DNA of 64,000 nucleotides from Paucidesulfovibrio longus DSM 6739. GTDB lineage: Bacteria > Desulfobacterota > Desulfovibrionia > Desulfovibrionales > Desulfovibrionaceae. Position 1 is the first letter of the stretch; the number at the start of each line of letters is the position of its first letter. A program made the translations under genes and the position numbers. The stretch covers positions 263,894-327,893 of the forward strand of contig NZ_ATVA01000013.1 in assembly GCF_000420485.1 (NCBI RefSeq). Direction: 5' to 3'. This document shows positions 1-9,417 of the stretch, one piece after another. A model generated the notes under the pieces. That model saw only the letters and a program-made list of their open reading frames with translations. It was not told where the DNA came from and ran no database searches.

Positions 1-1
1 C

Positions 2-856
2 TCGGGCCACATCACGACCCCGCAGGCAGCACCGCTCATCGAAATGCTTCAAGCGGAACTGGGCGACGAGACCTTTTCCTTTGTTCCGGGCGTACAGTAT
101 CGGCATCTGCTGATCCAGAAAGGCGGAGCCAACGGTCCCGACGCCAGGCTTTTCGTCAACCCGCCCCACGACCTGACGAACAAGTCCATCGCTGCGGACG
201 TGGAGGCTTTCGCCGCCAGCCCGGAACTCGACCGCATCGTGCGGCGCGCGGCGGAATTGCTGGCGGGTCCGGAAAACACCACGAAAGCTCGATCCATCTG
301 GCCCTGGGGCCAGGGTGGACCGCTGCTCCTGCCCGACTTCCGGGAGACATTCGGTCTGCGGGGTGCGGTCATTTCCGCCGTGGACCTGATCAAGGGGCTC
401 GGCCTGGCCTCCGGCATGGAAGTGCTGGAGGTGGAAGGTGTCACGGGCCTGCTCGACACCAACTACCAGGGCAAGGTCGATGCGGCCCTGGCCTTCCTGG
501 AACACGGCGATTTCGTTTTTCTCCATGTGGAAGCGCCGGACGAGTGCGGCCATTCCGGCATCGCCGCGGACAAGGTCGAGGCCATGCGCCGGTTCGACGC
601 CCGCATCGTCGGCCCCCTGCGCGAGTCTCTGGCTGGACAGGACATCGTCTGGGTCGCGGCCTGCGACCACTACACGCCCATCGTGGAACGGACCCACACC
701 ACGGACCCGGTGCCCTTCCTGCTCCAGTTCCCGGGGTGCACTCCTTCCGGCCCGGAGAGCTTCAGCGAGGCCCAGGCCGATTCCACGGGACTGATGATCG
801 AAGAAGGGCACGCGCTGCTGCCCTGGATACTGCGCCAATCCGGAGCGGCAAAATGA
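2..856 (+). CDS. apgM: 2,3-bisphosphoglycerate-independent phosphoglycerate mutase, archaeal type (5' truncated)
   Basis: This gene interconverts 3- and 2-phosphoglycerate in glycolysis/gluconeogenesis in the cytoplasm. The reading frame is open from the first bases of the window, so the N-terminal part, including the metal-binding serine region, lies upstream. What is visible matches the alkaline-phosphatase-superfamily ApgM type: the SGHITT start of the window resembles the family's T-A-G-H-I segment, a GLASGM segment follows, then HVEAPDECGHSG (metal-binding Asp/His), and near the end ACDHYTPIVERTHTTDPVP, the C-terminal metal-binding D-H and H-T-x-D-P-V-P signature. The stop codon overlaps the ATG of the downstream thioesterase (ATGA), implying translational coupling. 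Family assignment is firm; only the missing 5' end limits it. Confidence 0.9.
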   Translation, partial: SGHITTPQAAPLIEMLQAELGDETFSFVPGVQYRHLLIQKGGANGPDARLFVNPPHDLTNKSIAADVEAFAASPELDRIVRRAAELLAGPENTTKARSIWPWGQGGPLLLPDFRETFGLRGAVISAVDLIKGLGLASGMEVLEVEGVTGLLDTNYQGKVDAALAFLEHGDFVFLHVEAPDECGHSGIAADKVEAMRRFDARIVGPLRESLAGQDIVWVAACDHYTPIVERTHTTDPVPFLLQFPGCTPSGPESFSEAQADSTGLMIEEGHALLPWILRQSGAAK

Positions 857-1278
857 CCAAGCCTTTTCCGGATCCGGATTGCTGGTACGAGCATTTTGTC
901 TCCTACGGCGAAACAGATGCCATGAAGGTGCTTTACTACGCCGAATATCTGCATCTTTTCGAACGCGCCAGAAGCCGGTTCATCCGAGAGCGGGGCATGA
1001 GCTACGCCGAGGTCGAAACAAGGGGATTCTACCTCCCCATTCGCGAAGCCTCCTGCAGATACCGCGCCCCGGCGCGCTACGACGACCGGATCTTCATCCG
1101 CTGCGGAATCTCGGAATGGAACCGCGCATCCCTTAAGTTTATCTATGAAATGTACGATGAAAACAAAGCCGTCCTCCACGCCACGGGCATGACGGAACAC
1201 GCCTGCGTGAATTCGGAAGGGCGCCCGGTACGCATTCCGGAATGGCTCCGGCGGATGTTCACGGGAGCCGACGCATAA
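853..1278 (+). CDS. acyl-CoA thioesterase, YbgC/4-hydroxybenzoyl-CoA thioesterase family
   Basis: A 141-residue hotdog-fold protein predicted to hydrolyse an acyl-CoA or acyl-ACP thioester. The N-terminal stretch YGETDAMKVLYYAEYLHLF matches the 4HBT signature, in which the Asp of the D-A-x-x-V-x-Y part is catalytic, and ERAR follows as in YbgC. Length is normal for the family (about 130-145 residues). The ATG overlaps the stop codon of apgM by 4 nt, so the two are probably co-translated. Substrate cannot be inferred; YbgC homologues in other bacteria sit with tol-pal, but here the tol-pal operon is about 22 kb away. Confidence 0.85.
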   Translation: MTKPFPDPDCWYEHFVSYGETDAMKVLYYAEYLHLFERARSRFIRERGMSYAEVETRGFYLPIREASCRYRAPARYDDRIFIRCGISEWNRASLKFIYEMYDENKAVLHATGMTEHACVNSEGRPVRIPEWLRRMFTGADA

Positions 1279-1354
1279 GACCACAGCCAATCGTGCGCGC
1301 AGTCTGCGATTTTGATCCCCAGCCCCAGCCACACACCAGCATACTGAGGAAATC

Positions 1355-3289
1355 ATGTTCAAGAATCTCCCCATCGCCCTCAAACTTGGTCTCGGCTTCG
1401 GAGTGGTCCTGCTGCTTTCGGCCACAGTGGCCCTTGTTTCCCTCGTCGTTCAGGGCCGCCTCGCAAACGGCTCCACCGCCTCGAAACTGAACGCCCAGAT
1501 CGTGCAGCACATGCTCGAAGGCCGCGTTTCCATTCTCTATTACCTCTGGAAGCAGGACGACAAGTATATCGGGACGTTCGGAAAACAAATCGACCAGCTG
1601 CGGGACTCCGCGGACAAGGCCGAGGCGCTGGCCGCCACCCCCGAAGCCGTGGCCCGTCTCCAGGATATTCGCACCAATGCCGAAGACTACAGGCGCATGC
1701 TCGGCGAACTCCAGGCGCAGGAAACGGACTTTCAGCAAAACGTCGTCCGGGCCGCTGAGATCGGCGGAAAAGTCAACGACATCGTAGAAACCCTCTCCCA
1801 TGAAATATCCGCTGAATTCGAAAAAGCGCTGAACCAAGGCACAGCCTCGCGGAATCTGGCGGACTTGTACGCGCTTTCGCAGCAAATCCAGAGCCTCCAC
1901 AGGACGTTCCTCAAAGCGCGCGCCGAAGTGCTCTATTTCCTCTGGCAGGGCGATGCCGAACGCCTGAATGCCGGAAAACAAGATTTGCTCGAAGTGGCGG
2001 CTCAAGCTCGTTCGATTTTCGAAGATGCTACCGGCGAGATCCAATCCCTGGCCACCCAGCTCCAAAAAGCAAACACCTCCTACATGGAGGAGCTCGCGAA
2101 ATTCGGCCGGAGCGCGGAAGCCAAGAACAGCCTGGTCAAGGACATGGCCGCCAAGGGCGTCCAGGTCGGCGATCTCTCCGACGCCGCCAACGCGGCCCAG
2201 ATGCAGCGCATGGACGACCTCGTCAGCGGCTCCCGGCTTCTGCTGCTGTCCATCTCCGCGCTTTGCCTGCTGGTCGGAGCCTTCCTGGCAATGCTCATCG
2301 CCAGGGCCATCACCCGCCCCGTGAACCAGGGCGTGAATTTTGCCAAGGCCATGTCCGAGGGCGACTTCAGCACGGAAATGGAAGTGCGCCAGCGCGACGA
2401 GGTCGGCAAGCTCGTCACTTCGCTGAACAGCATGACCATGCGCTTGCGCGGCGTGGTCGGAGAAGTGCTGGCCTCCGCGGACAACCTCGCCTCCGGCGCG
2501 GAACAGCTTTCGGCCACCTCCCAATCCGTGGCCCAGGGTTCCACGGAACAGGCGGCCTCGGTTGAGGAAATCGCTTCGAGCATGGAGACCATGACCCACT
2601 CCATCCGCCAGAATTCCGAAAACGCCCAGCGTACGGATGAGATCGCGGGCAAGGTGGTCAAGGACGCCGAGCACAGCGGCGACGTTGTCCGCCGGAGCGT
2701 CGTGGCCATGCGCGACATCGCGGACAAGATCACCTTCGTCGAGGAAATTGCGCGCCAGACCAACCTGCTGGCCCTGAACGCGGCCATCGAGGCGGCGCGG
2801 GCGGGGGAACACGGAAAAGGCTTTGCCGTCGTCGCCGCGGAAGTGCGCAAGCTGGCCGAACGCAGCGGCAAGGCCGCTGCCGAGATCAGCCAGGTTTCGG
2901 CTCATACCATGCAGACCGCCGAAGAGGCGGGCACCCTGCTGGACGGCCTCGTGCCCGCGATCCGCAAGACCGCGAGCCTGATCCAGGAAATCGCGGCCTC
3001 CTCCCGCGAGCAGGACCGCAGCAACACGCAGATCAAGCGCGCCGTGGACCAGCTCGACGACATCGTGCAGCAGAATGCCTCCGCGGCCGAGGAAATGGCC
3101 TCCACCTCGGAAGAGCTCGCCAGCCAGGCCGAGGAACTTCGGCAGTTGATGGGTTTTTTCAAAATCTCGGAATCCGACAAGGCGCCCCGCAGAAAAAGCA
3201 TCGGCAGCGTCTCCAGGCGCGCTTTGCACGCCTCCGGCACCCGGAAGGAAGACGACCTCGCCGAAGATTCGGAATTCGAACGCTTTTAA
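1355..3289 (+). CDS. methyl-accepting chemotaxis protein
   Basis: A 644-residue transmembrane chemoreceptor that would signal to CheA/CheW. Layout: TM1 at about residues 10-30, a helical periplasmic sensor of about 260 residues (compatible with a helical bimodular fold), TM2 at about 291-314, a HAMP domain to about 370, then the signalling domain. The highly conserved hairpin tip is visible around residues 462-500 ([20 protein letters not shown], then [19 protein letters not shown]). The C-terminus ends in a charged FERF tail without a CheR/CheB docking pentapeptide. GAGGAAATC precedes the ATG. It stands alone, with a strong hairpin right after the stop. The ligand is unknown. Confidence 0.95.
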   Translation: MFKNLPIALKLGLGFGVVLLLSATVALVSLVVQGRLANGSTASKLNAQIVQHMLEGRVSILYYLWKQDDKYIGTFGKQIDQLRDSADKAEALAATPEAVARLQDIRTNAEDYRRMLGELQAQETDFQQNVVRAAEIGGKVNDIVETLSHEISAEFEKALNQGTASRNLADLYALSQQIQSLHRTFLKARAEVLYFLWQGDAERLNAGKQDLLEVAAQARSIFEDATGEIQSLATQLQKANTSYMEELAKFGRSAEAKNSLVKDMAAKGVQVGDLSDAANAAQMQRMDDLVSGSRLLLLSISALCLLVGAFLAMLIARAITRPVNQGVNFAKAMSEGDFSTEMEVRQRDEVGKLVTSLNSMTMRLRGVVGEVLASADNLASGAEQLSATSQSVAQGSTEQAASVEEIASSMETMTHSIRQNSENAQRTDEIAGKVVKDAEHSGDVVRRSVVAMRDIADKITFVEEIARQTNLLALNAAIEAARAGEHGKGFAVVAAEVRKLAERSGKAAAEISQVSAHTMQTAEEAGTLLDGLVPAIRKTASLIQEIAASSREQDRSNTQIKRAVDQLDDIVQQNASAAEEMASTSEELASQAEELRQLMGFFKISESDKAPRRKSIGSVSRRALHASGTRKEDDLAEDSEFERF

Positions 3290-3297
3290 GCTACTCC

Positions 3298-3327
3298 GGC
3301 CGATGCGGGCGAGCGCCCGCATCGGCC
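3298..3327 (+). terminator. hairpin terminator after the chemoreceptor gene
   Basis: A perfect 13-bp stem (3298-3310 with 3315-3327) and a GAGC loop lie 8 nt after the stop codon. Only a short TTGATT follows, so the U-tract is weak. It may be an intrinsic terminator or an mRNA 3'-end stabilising structure. Confidence 0.6.
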
Positions 3328-3361
3328 TTGATTACCACGTCAGGTCGGGTATGTTTTTGAA

Positions 3362-4144
3362 ATGTACTACGATGTCCACACACACGCATTTCATCCCAAA
3401 ATCGCTCACAAGGTAACCGCCCAGCTCCAGGACCACTACGGCATCCCGCCTGTCGGCTCCGGAACGCTGGAGGATTTGCTGGAACGGGAACGCAAGGCCG
3501 GCATCGACCGCTTTTTCCTGCACACCGCCGCGACGGACCCGGCCCAGGTCATCCCCGCCAACAACTGGGCCATTGATCTGCATTCCAAACATGCGGAAGT
3601 GGTGGCCTTCGGAACCATGCATCCTTCCTTCGATGAGCCTGAAAAGGAATTCGACCGTCTGGAGAGCAAAGGCATCCAGGGCATCAAGTTCCATCCGGAC
3701 TTTCAAGGATTCCGGCTCGACGACCCCGCGTTCTACGAGCTCATGGAAATGATCAACGGCAGGTTTCTGCTGATGTTCCACGTGGGCGACACGCTGCCCC
3801 CGGACGAAAACCCCAGTTGTCCGCGCAAGCTCGCGGCCATACGCAGGGCCTTCCCCAAGTCCCGGATCATCGCGGCCCATCTCGGCGGATATCAGCACTG
3901 GAAATACGTTCCCGAACATCTCTGCGGCCTGGACATCTGGCTGGACACCTCCAGTTCCCTGCCGTTCATCAGCGACGCCGAACTGGCCGCCATTTTCGAC
4001 CGCCACCCGAAAGACCGCATCCTCTTCGGCAGCGACTATCCGCTCTTCGACCCCAGCGAGGCCATGCACAGGCTGCAAACGCGATTGAAACTCTCGGACG
4101 CGCAGCTCGAAACGCATCTGAGCGCGGCCCAGTCGCTTTTCTAG
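3362..4144 (+). CDS. amidohydrolase family 2 (TIM-barrel metal-dependent hydrolase)
   Basis: A 260-residue protein of the amidohydrolase-2 family (COG2159 type). The N-terminus carries the HxH metal motif (YDVHTHAFHP, residues 2-11). Later segments HVGDTLPP, AAHLGGYQHWK and FGSDYPLF supply the barrel His residues and the conserved S-D-Y-P near residue 222. Related enzymes act as decarboxylases or amide/lactone hydrolases; nothing here gives the substrate. It lies between the chemoreceptor hairpin and the por promoter and looks monocistronic. Confidence 0.85.
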   Translation: MYYDVHTHAFHPKIAHKVTAQLQDHYGIPPVGSGTLEDLLERERKAGIDRFFLHTAATDPAQVIPANNWAIDLHSKHAEVVAFGTMHPSFDEPEKEFDRLESKGIQGIKFHPDFQGFRLDDPAFYELMEMINGRFLLMFHVGDTLPPDENPSCPRKLAAIRRAFPKSRIIAAHLGGYQHWKYVPEHLCGLDIWLDTSSSLPFISDAELAAIFDRHPKDRILFGSDYPLFDPSEAMHRLQTRLKLSDAQLETHLSAAQSLF

Positions 4145-4278
4145 CCCGTCCAGCCACGGTTCCAAGCGCCGCGCCCGGCCAAGCCCCAGCTGCGCGTCGG
4201 CTCCTCCCCGCCCTCCGCTGCGCCATGCTCCGGGCTTTTGCCGTTCATGGACGCAGAAAGTCCGTTCATCTAAAAACT

Positions 4279-4307
4279 TTGTCACTCTTACGACAATCTG
4301 GTATTTT
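4279..4307 (+). promoter_or_regulatory. sigma-70 type promoter of porDAB
   Basis: TTGTCA (4279-4284) and TATTTT (4302-4307) are separated by exactly 17 bp, which predicts a start near 4314 and a leader of about 40 nt. A near-perfect ribosome binding site AAAGGAGG (4342-4349) precedes the porD ATG. The rest of the 210-bp gap (4145-4354) shows no gene. Confidence 0.6.
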
Positions 4308-4354
4308 TCCTCTGCATCGCCATCCACGTCAGCCGATCCTTAAAGGAGGCATAC

Positions 4355-4645
4355 ATGAGCAAAAATTCCATCTGCGCCTGGCAAGAGCTGGCGCTGGGCT
4401 GCGCCGTTGTGGAGCCCGGCAACGCTTCGCAGCTCCGCACGGGCGACTGGCGCACGCTCATCCCGGTATTGAATGAGGAAGAGTGCATCAAGTGCGGCAT
4501 GTGCGCCGTGTACTGTCCTGAATTCTGCATCTCGGAACGCGAAGACGAATTCTACCGGCCCGACTTCGACTACTGCAAGGGCTGCGGCATCTGCGCCAAC
4601 ATCTGCCCCAAGGACGCCATCAAGATGGTGATGGAGGAAAAATAG
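4355..4645 (+). CDS. porD: pyruvate:ferredoxin oxidoreductase delta subunit (2x[4Fe-4S] ferredoxin)
   Basis: A 96-residue electron-transfer subunit of the multi-subunit 2-oxoacid:ferredoxin oxidoreductase. Two 4Fe-4S cluster motifs are complete: Cys 44, 47, 50, 54 and Cys 74, 77, 80, 84, each C-x2-C-x2-C-x3-C with a following proline in the second. The segment before them (RTGDWRTLIPVLN) is the typical PorD lead-in. It is first in the porDAB operon with one base before porA. The gamma subunit that usually accompanies this form is not encoded next to it (see findings). Confidence 0.9.
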   Translation: MSKNSICAWQELALGCAVVEPGNASQLRTGDWRTLIPVLNEEECIKCGMCAVYCPEFCISEREDEFYRPDFDYCKGCGICANICPKDAIKMVMEEK

Positions 4646-4646
4646 G

Positions 4647-5819
4647 ATGCTCAAACGAGTCGGTATCGAAGTTTCCCTGGCTGTGGCCGAAGCGGTCAGG
4701 CTTGCCAGGGCTGACGTCATTTCCGCCTATCCCATCACCCCGCAGACCCACATCGTGGAAGAGCTTTCCCATTACGTGGCCAACGGCGAACTGGACGCGG
4801 AATTCATTCCCGTGGAATCGGAGCACTCCGCCATGAGCGCGGCTGTCGGCTCGGCAGCAGCCGGTGCGCGCACCTACACGGCCACCTCCTCGCAGGGATT
4901 GGCCCTGATGCACGAAATCCTGTTCATCGCCTCGGCCATGCGGCTGCCCATCGTCATGACGGTAGCCAACCGTTCCCTTTCCGGCCCCATCTCCATCTGG
5001 AACGACCATTCGGACATCATGGCCGAACGTGACATCGGCTGGGTTCAACTTTTCGTTGAAGACGGCCAGGAAGCTCTCGAACTTTCCATGGCGGCCTTCA
5101 AGATCGCCGAAGATCATCGCGTGCTGCTGCCGACCATCATCAACATGGACGGCTTCATCCTCACGCACATGATCGAACCCATCGAATTCCCCGACCAGAA
5201 GACCGTGGACGCCTTCTTGCCGCCTTTCGAGCCCGCCATGCGCCTCGATCCGGCCCACCCCGTGAGCATGGGACCGGTGGGTGTGCCCGAAGTCTACCTG
5301 GAAGCTAAAAAACAGTGCGAGCAGGCTCTGCTCGATTCCAAGCCCGTGGTCAAGGAAGTGCTCGACGAGCTGAACGAACTCTTCGGACGCGACTACGACC
5401 TCGTGCAGACCAACGGCAAGGACGGCGCGGAAACCCGCTTCGTGACCATGGGCTCGCTCGGCGAATCCGTCTACACCGCCGTGGAGGCCCTCAATGCCGA
5501 GGGCAAGGACGTGGGCCAGACCCGCATCCGCCTCTGGCGTCCCTTCCCGGTGGAGGAATTCCTCGCGGCCTGCAAGGGAGCCAAGCGGCTCATCGTCATC
5601 GACCGGGCCATCTCGCCCGGATCGGTCTGCGGCCCCGTGGCCCAGGAGCTGAAAAGCGTGCTCTACGGCCAGCCGAACGCGCCGGAAATCGTCAACGTCA
5701 TCTGCGGCATCGGCGGACGCGACGTGCCCATCGAGGAATTCAAGGAAATCTACGCGCTGGCCCAGGCGGGCAAGCTGGAAAAAACCTACACGCTCTGGGG
5801 GTTGAACAGCAATGCTTAG
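4647..5819 (+). CDS. porA: pyruvate:ferredoxin oxidoreductase alpha subunit
   Basis: This 390-residue subunit holds the thiamine-diphosphate pyrimidine-binding domain and the transketolase C-like domain of the enzyme that converts pyruvate + CoA to acetyl-CoA + CO2 with ferredoxin reduction. Visible family features are SAYPITPQTHIVEELS near the N-terminus, the FIPVESEHSAMSAAVGSAAA segment with the conserved Glu, TATSSQGLALMHEIL, and the late IDRAISPGS segment that distinguishes pyruvate synthase alpha chains. Its last codons overlap porB by 8 nt. Confidence 0.93.
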   Translation: MLKRVGIEVSLAVAEAVRLARADVISAYPITPQTHIVEELSHYVANGELDAEFIPVESEHSAMSAAVGSAAAGARTYTATSSQGLALMHEILFIASAMRLPIVMTVANRSLSGPISIWNDHSDIMAERDIGWVQLFVEDGQEALELSMAAFKIAEDHRVLLPTIINMDGFILTHMIEPIEFPDQKTVDAFLPPFEPAMRLDPAHPVSMGPVGVPEVYLEAKKQCEQALLDSKPVVKEVLDELNELFGRDYDLVQTNGKDGAETRFVTMGSLGESVYTAVEALNAEGKDVGQTRIRLWRPFPVEEFLAACKGAKRLIVIDRAISPGSVCGPVAQELKSVLYGQPNAPEIVNVICGIGGRDVPIEEFKEIYALAQAGKLEKTYTLWGLNSNA

Positions 5820-6771
5820 AGACATCGACCTGAGCGGCTACAAGAAGATCACCGCCAAGAACATGCCCAAGGAATCGCTGGTCGCTTCCGGGCATCGCGC
5901 CTGCCAGGGCTGCGTCGAAGTGCTGGCCATGGGCATGGTCACCAAGGTGGCCGGGCCGAACACCGTGGTGGTCAACGCCACGGGCTGCATGGAAATCATC
6001 ACCTCGCCCTACCCGCAGACCGCCTGGAAGTGCCCCTGGATCCATGTGGCCTTCGAGAACGCCTCGGCCGTGGCCTCCGGCATCGAATCCGGACTCAAGG
6101 CTCTGCGCCGCAAGGGCAAGATCGGAGACAATCCCAACGTCATCGCCTTCGGCGGCGACGGATCCACCTTCGACATCGGCTTTCAGTCGCTCTCCGGCGC
6201 CCTGGAACGCGGTCACAACTTCCTCTACTGCTGCCTGGACAACGAGGCCTACATGAACACCGGCGTGCAGCGGTCTTCCGCAACGCCGTACGGTGCCTCC
6301 ACCACGACCTCGCCCGCTGGCAGGGAGTCCATCGGCCAGCAGACGCAAAAGAAGAACATGCCGCTGATCTGCGCGGCCCACAACATTCCCTACGTGGCCA
6401 CGGCGAACCCCGCCTACCATCTCGACCTGATGAACAAGGTCCAGAAGGCCCTGGCCGTGGACGGTCCCGCGTACATCCACATCTACGCGGTCTGTCCCAC
6501 GGGCTGGGGCATCAAGGGCGAAACCGGCATCGAGATCGCCAAGCTGGCCACGGAAACCAACTCCTTCCCGCTCTACGAAGTGGTCGGAGGTCGGTTCAAC
6601 TTCACCAAGCAGATCAAGAAACCGAAGCCGATTCTGGACTATCTCAAGCCGCAGCGCCGCTTCCGCCACCTCACGGAAAAGGACGTGGCCTACATCCAGA
6701 AACAGGTGGACGCGGACTACGACTACCTGGAGCGACTCGTGCGGGCAACCAACGACGCCCCCGCCGAATAG
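5812..6771 (+). CDS. porB: pyruvate:ferredoxin oxidoreductase beta subunit
   Basis: The 319-residue catalytic subunit, which binds thiamine diphosphate and a proximal 4Fe-4S cluster. Cluster cysteines are seen in RACQGCVEVLAM (Cys 31, 34) and in the ATGCME segment (Cys 59), with another in the AVCPTGWG segment. The cofactor motif GGDGSTFDIGFQ is followed by LDNEAYMNTGVQRS, typical of pyruvate-specific beta chains. It overlaps porA by 8 nt and is followed by a strong terminator, closing the operon. Confidence 0.93.
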   Translation: MLRDIDLSGYKKITAKNMPKESLVASGHRACQGCVEVLAMGMVTKVAGPNTVVVNATGCMEIITSPYPQTAWKCPWIHVAFENASAVASGIESGLKALRRKGKIGDNPNVIAFGGDGSTFDIGFQSLSGALERGHNFLYCCLDNEAYMNTGVQRSSATPYGASTTTSPAGRESIGQQTQKKNMPLICAAHNIPYVATANPAYHLDLMNKVQKALAVDGPAYIHIYAVCPTGWGIKGETGIEIAKLATETNSFPLYEVVGGRFNFTKQIKKPKPILDYLKPQRRFRHLTEKDVAYIQKQVDADYDYLERLVRATNDAPAE

Positions 6772-6803
6772 CCGCTTCCGCGCACCGGACAACGCCACCA
6801 CAT

Positions 6804-6829
6804 GGGGAGCCTCTGCGGCTCCCCTTTTT
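6804..6829 (+). terminator. intrinsic terminator after porB
   Basis: An 8-bp perfect GC-rich stem (6804-6811 with 6817-6824) with a 5-nt loop is followed directly by TTTTT. It ends the porDAB transcript 32 nt after the stop codon. Confidence 0.9.
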
Positions 6830-6906
6830 CATGAGGCGCGGCATCGTCACACGCTTCCCTCGCTGGATTTCCTTGCATGACGGCCCCACTCTGCTAGGCT
6901 CGGCGC

Positions 6907-7704
6907 ATGAACACCCCGATCCGAACCCTGATCCTGCCCGCTGCCGGCTTTGGTACGCGAATGCGCCCCGTGGATCCGAACCTGCCCAAGGAACTGCTTC
7001 CTCTCGGTCCGCGCAGGGTCATCGAGCACGCCCTGCTGGAAGCAGCGGACGCTGAAATCAGAACCGTTGTGGTCATCATCAGAACCGGCAAGGAAATATT
7101 GAGAGATCATCTCGAAAACTGCGCGAAGAGGATCCGGATTATCTTCGTGCATCAGGACAGGCAAACCGGAGAGGGCGACGCCATCGCCCAGGCGCGCGAG
7201 CATGCCGGGAGCGGGCCTTTCGCCGTCCTGTATCCCGACAACGTGGGACATCCGGCCCCTGGAATGCTCCGGGAGGTCTGCGAAGCGTTTGATCGAACCG
7301 GCAAGGACACCGTGGCCCTGATGCGGGTGACGCCGGACAATGCGCCCGGCATCGGCAATTCCGGACGCGTGCGGCTTGGCCCGCCCTGCGATAAAACGAC
7401 CTTGCGGCCCATTCTGGAGTTCCTGCCCAAGGGGCCGGGAAGCTATCCGCTGCACAACGCCCAGGAATGGCGCACATGCGGCCTTTTCGTCACGCTTCCC
7501 CATTTCTTTGATTACATTGAACTCGCCAGACAAAAAAACCTCGTCGGCGAACTCACGGACGGGAAAATTCGCAGAGTCATGCTGGCGCAGGGCGTGGAAT
7601 TTTTCGGCTGCCCGCTTGCCCGCACGGTCTTCGACGTGGGCAATCCCACAGGCTACGCAGGGCTGAACGCCCTGCTCGAAGACTCGGAGCCCGCGATTTT
7701 CTGA
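6907..7704 (+). CDS. sugar nucleotidyltransferase, GalU-like
   Basis: A 265-residue cytoplasmic enzyme of the NTP_transferase family, close to UTP-glucose-1-phosphate uridylyltransferases. The N-terminus LILPAAGFGTRMRPVDPNLPKELLPL contains the G-x-G-T-R nucleotide-binding loop and the P-K-E conserved lysine typical of GalU. TGEGDAIAQA and a YPDN (in place of the usual LPDD) follow, and WRTCGLFV-type sequence lies in the C-terminal half. It would make an NDP-sugar for envelope polysaccharide; the exact sugar is not decidable. It stands between the por terminator and a convergent ABC operon. The ribosome binding site is weak. Confidence 0.83.
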   Translation: MNTPIRTLILPAAGFGTRMRPVDPNLPKELLPLGPRRVIEHALLEAADAEIRTVVVIIRTGKEILRDHLENCAKRIRIIFVHQDRQTGEGDAIAQAREHAGSGPFAVLYPDNVGHPAPGMLREVCEAFDRTGKDTVALMRVTPDNAPGIGNSGRVRLGPPCDKTTLRPILEFLPKGPGSYPLHNAQEWRTCGLFVTLPHFFDYIELARQKNLVGELTDGKIRRVMLAQGVEFFGCPLARTVFDVGNPTGYAGLNALLEDSEPAIF

Positions 7705-7791
7705 TTTCCGGCACGCCGGGTCAGGACGCATTCAGCAGCATTCCGGCCTGTTGGTTCTTGCGCATGGTCCGGCCCGACCTGGCAGAAGCGC

Positions 7792-7826
7792 AAAAAAAAA
7801 GTGAAGACGACCGTCAAGCCGTCTTC
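7792..7826 (-). terminator. intrinsic terminator of the nucleoside ABC operon
   Basis: Read on the minus strand, a stem (GAAGACG pairing 7803-7809 with 7820-7826) is followed by a run of nine T residues (plus-strand A at 7792-7800). It lies about 45 nt after the stop of the ABC ATPase gene. Confidence 0.8.
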
Positions 7827-7869
7827 CCTTTCATTCGCCGCTTCGTGCGAAGCACAGCGGCAAAGAAGT

Positions 7870-9414
7870 CTACTCCTCCTCCACTCCGGCCATCATCAAT
7901 CCGATGCGGCGGACCTTGTCCTTGTCCGAAGCGGAGAACAGATCCATGAATTTGCCGCGATAAATCACGGCGATGCGGTCCGCGAGCTGAAGCGCCTCGT
8001 TGAGGTCGCCGGTGACGAGCAGGATGCCCGCCATTTCCCGCGCGGCCAGCAGGTGGTTCCAAACCTGCTCCGTGGCTGCGATGTCCAGGCCCTGCGTGGG
8101 CTGCTCGGCAACGATGAGTCGCGGGCAGCGGTAAAGCTCGCGCGCAAGCACGGACTTTTGCAGGTTGCCGCCCGACAGCTGCCAGGCCAGCGCGGCGATG
8201 CGGCCGGGGCGGATGTCGTATTTCTTGATCAGCTCGGAGGTGTCGCGGGCGGCCTTTTTCTTGTCCAACCAGGGACCGCGCGCAAAGCCCTGGCGGGTGG
8301 TCAGCAGCAGGTTGTCCACGAGGTCGAGGTTGCGGCAGGTGGCCAGCCCCAGCCGGTCCTCCGGAATGTAGGCCAGGGAATTTTTCCAGGACGACTTGGC
8401 GTAGAAGTCGCGCCAGCGCTTGCCCATGATGAAGAGCGTGTTCGCGGGCGGCTTCTGCAGGCCGCAAATGGCCTCGACAAGCGCTTTCTGCCCGTTTCCG
8501 GCCACGCCGACGATGGCCACGATCTCTCCCTGGCGCAGCGTGAAGTTGATGTCCTCCAGGCCGATTCCGGTGAGGTTGCGCACTTCCAGGACCGTATCGC
8601 CTTGCGCAACGGGCTCCCGCTCCACTTCCAGGAGCACTTCCTTGCCGACCATGCGGCAGGCCAGATCGGCCTTGGAAGTAACCTCGGATTCGGAGAATTC
8701 GCCTTCGATCCGTCCTTGCCGGAGAATGGCGATTTCGTCGGCGACGGCCAGCACCTCTTCCAGCTTGTGGCTGATGAAGACGATGGCCTTGCCCTGACCG
8801 GCGATCTTCCAGAGCGCCTCGAAAAGATGGAATGTTTCCCTGGGCGTCAGCACGGCCGTGGGTTCGTCGAAAATGAGCACCCGGCTGTCGCGGTAGAGCA
8901 ACTTGAGAATCTCCACGCGCTGCTTTTCGCCCATGGAAAGCGTGGAGACGCGCGCTGCCGGATCGATATCCAGACCGTACCGCTCCGAGAGCACGCGGAC
9001 GCGCTCGCGCATTTCCTTGGGATTCAGGAAGAATCCGCCTTCCTGGCCCAGAAGGACGTTCTCGGCTACGGTCATGGACTCCACGAGCATGAAATGCTGG
9101 TAGACCATGCCGATTCCGGCCTGAATGGCGTCGCGGGAGGAAGTGAAGCGCACGGGTTTCCCGTCCACCTCGATGCTGCCGGCATCGGGCTGGTAGCGCC
9201 CCGCGAGCATGCTCATGAGCGTGCTCTTGCCCGCGCCGTTTTCGCCGAGCAGGGCCTTGACCCTTCCCGGATAGATCTCCAGGGAGATGTCGTCGTTGGC
9301 GACGACCTTGCCGAAACGCTTGGTCAACCCCTTGATGCTCACCAGGGGGGCACCCTGATGCGGCACGGTGCGCTTGCTTCGATCCAGTTGCTTGAGCAGG
9401 TTGGCGACATCCAT
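7870..9414 (-). CDS. nucleoside/simple-sugar ABC transporter, ATP-binding protein (two ABC domains)
   Basis: A 514-residue duplicated ATPase of the RbsA/NupA type that powers import across the inner membrane. The first domain has a full Walker A (LGENGAGKST), signature LSMGEKQRVEIL and Walker B (LIFDEPTAVLT). The second domain has a degenerate Walker A region (GVAGNGQKAL) and a signature LSGGNLQKSVLAREL, which is normal for this family. It is the last gene of the operon gpt - binding lipoprotein - two permeases - ATPase, 3 nt after the second permease. The BMP-type binding protein makes purine nucleosides or bases the likely substrate. Confidence 0.93.
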   Translation of the reverse strand: MDVANLLKQLDRSKRTVPHQGAPLVSIKGLTKRFGKVVANDDISLEIYPGRVKALLGENGAGKSTLMSMLAGRYQPDAGSIEVDGKPVRFTSSRDAIQAGIGMVYQHFMLVESMTVAENVLLGQEGGFFLNPKEMRERVRVLSERYGLDIDPAARVSTLSMGEKQRVEILKLLYRDSRVLIFDEPTAVLTPRETFHLFEALWKIAGQGKAIVFISHKLEEVLAVADEIAILRQGRIEGEFSESEVTSKADLACRMVGKEVLLEVEREPVAQGDTVLEVRNLTGIGLEDINFTLRQGEIVAIVGVAGNGQKALVEAICGLQKPPANTLFIMGKRWRDFYAKSSWKNSLAYIPEDRLGLATCRNLDLVDNLLLTTRQGFARGPWLDKKKAARDTSELIKKYDIRPGRIAALAWQLSGGNLQKSVLARELYRCPRLIVAEQPTQGLDIAATEQVWNHLLAAREMAGILLVTGDLNEALQLADRIAVIYRGKFMDLFSASDKDKVRRIGLMMAGVEEE

Positions 9415-9417
9415 TGA

